Assembly (NCBI GenBank): GCA_030613835.1 | Contig: JAUWLH010000124.1 | Coordinates: 1 to 5,303 of the forward strand | Direction: 5' to 3' | Origin: Candidatus Bathyarchaeota archaeon | Lineage (GTDB): Archaea; Thermoproteota; Bathyarchaeia; TCS64 | Length of the DNA stretch: 5,303 nucleotides | Shown: positions 5,036 to 5,303 of the stretch, piece by piece | Layout: each line of letters starts with the position of its first letter | Numbering within the stretch: the first letter of the stretch is position 1 | Translations under genes and position numbers: made by a program | The notes under the pieces: generated by a model | What the model was told of the DNA's origin: nothing | Databases searched by the model: none | What the model saw: only the letters and a program-made list of their open reading frames with translations

Positions 5036-5176
5036 TCATTCATCTTTATTTTCTTCTTCTGCATCATCTTCAAACATCCACAAAATATCCAGTTCATCAT
5101 CGTTTGTATCCCAGTCAACATTTAATAATGCGAAAAAAAATACAACCAGGCCAACGACGAATAGCAAAAAATACAT
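5036..5176 (-). CDS. 46-residue single-span membrane protein with acidic tail
   Basis: ATG at 5176 to TGA at 5038-5036 encodes 46 residues. MYFLLFVVGLVVFFFALLN (1-19) is one uninterrupted hydrophobic segment of membrane-spanning length. The rest, VDWDTNDDELDILWMFEDD then AEEENKDE, is highly acidic with no Lys or Arg except K44. The lack of positive charge near the N-terminus would place the tail outside or leave topology undefined. A near-consensus TATA box is centred 30 bases before the ATG, which makes it more credible than a random frame. The opposite-strand 87-codon frame (5013-5276) is Ser-rich only because it reads the complement of GAA/GAT codons. It lies 28 bases after the stop of the partial gene at the window edge. 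No family recognised. Small membrane modulators and toxin-like peptides are possible but unproven. Confidence 0.5.
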   Translation of the reverse strand: MYFLLFVVGLVVFFFALLNVDWDTNDDELDILWMFEDDAEEENKDE

Positions 5177-5199
5177 TTCTATTTCTTTCAATAGAAATG
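5174..5199. promoter_or_regulatory. perfect 10-bp inverted repeat, possible operator
   Basis: CATTTCTATT (5174-5183) and AATAGAAATG (5190-5199) are perfect reverse complements around a 6-base spacer. The repeat covers the predicted transcription start and the ATG (5176-5174) of the 46-residue frame, just downstream of its TATA box. A dimeric repressor bound here would block transcription. As RNA, only the distal arm would be in a leaderless transcript, so a DNA site is more likely than an RNA hairpin. Confidence 0.5.
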
Positions 5200-5202
5200 A
5201 TA

Positions 5203-5210
5203 TTTATAAA
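5203..5210 (-). promoter_or_regulatory. TATA box of the 46-residue membrane protein gene
   Basis: TTTATAAA, preceded by a run of A as BRE-like sequence, is centred about 30 bases before the ATG at 5176. It predicts transcription from about 5180, leaving a leader of a few bases. The box overlaps the TAA stop (5206-5204) of the gene upstream. Confidence 0.65.
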
Positions 5211-5302
5211 TTTTTTTTAAAGAAAGATAAAAATATACGCGCGCGTTCGCGTGTTTCTGGGTGTTTGAGTAGTTGATCTATGGATTGTGTGGCTCTTTTG
5301 AT
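5204..5302 (-). CDS. partial CDS at the right edge (C-terminal 32 codons)
   Basis: On the minus strand an open frame enters from the window edge and ends at TAA (5206-5204). The 32 visible residues begin IKRATQSIDQLLKHPETRER and end ARIFLSFFKKNL. They form a protein-like helical, charged sequence ending in a basic hydrophobic tail. The start is outside the window. The block SIDQLLKHPETRE resembles MINELWKHPDRE at the end of the 57-residue plus-strand protein. Function unknown. The evidence is composition and position only: one clean open frame against AT-rich flanks, and a promoter starting exactly at its stop codon. Confidence 0.45.
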   Translation of the reverse strand: MKRATQSIDQLLKHPETRERARIFLSFFKKNL

Positions 5303-5303
5303 G

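Noticed and set aside
5036..5039. Ten-codon frame MSIYEQVIHI overlapping the stop of the 46-residue gene by ATGA
   Set aside because: Too short to support, ends within a TATA-like box, no similarity recognised.
5013..5276. 87-codon plus-strand frame rich in Ser and Asn
   Set aside because: It is the complement of the 46-residue gene and of the partial gene at the edge. Its Ser runs come from acidic codons on the other strand, and it has no protein-like pattern or good ribosome site.

Overview
The window reads as archaeal chromosome. The left end carries three genes in the conserved archaeal order proteasome alpha subunit (psmA), SBDS/Sdo1 homologue, exosome subunit Rrp4, all on the minus strand. 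TATA boxes of archaeal type lie about 27-31 bases upstream of several start points, and a tRNA-Asp gene encodes its own CCA end. The lineage cannot be fixed from sequence alone. A TACK-type archaeon such as Bathyarchaeia would fit, but that is only an impression.

Layout, left to right. Positions 40-2149 (minus): psmA > SBDS > rrp4, spaced 13 and 18 bases apart, clearly one transcription unit, read from a promoter region at about 2200-2240. Positions 2256-2331 (minus): tRNA-Asp(GTC) with its own TATA box and BRE. Positions 2402-3182 (minus): a two-gene regulatory cassette, a coiled-coil winged-helix regulator followed by a stand-alone Lrp/AsnC ligand-binding (RAM) domain. Positions 3183-3554: a gene-poor stretch holding a 57-residue plus-strand reading frame, a solitary CRISPR-repeat-like sequence, and a possible terminator. 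Positions 3555-4658 (minus): a 367-residue DUF362 protein, probably translated from a nearly leaderless mRNA. Positions 4659-5303: an AT-rich stretch with only very small or broken genes. These are a 46-residue single-span membrane protein with an acidic tail and an inverted repeat over its predicted transcription start, a frameshifted gene remnant, an imperfect direct repeat, and the last 32 codons of a gene running off the right edge.

The left half (to about 2.7 kb) is ordinary core information processing: protein degradation, ribosome maturation and RNA degradation. The right half looks accessory. It is AT-richer and carries small lineage-specific frames, decay and repeats. The most interesting items are the 46-residue membrane protein with its operator-like inverted repeat, the 57-residue frame, and a short KHP-containing motif shared by that frame and the partial gene at the right edge. 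I did not find a recognisable defence, CRISPR-Cas or mobile-element system.
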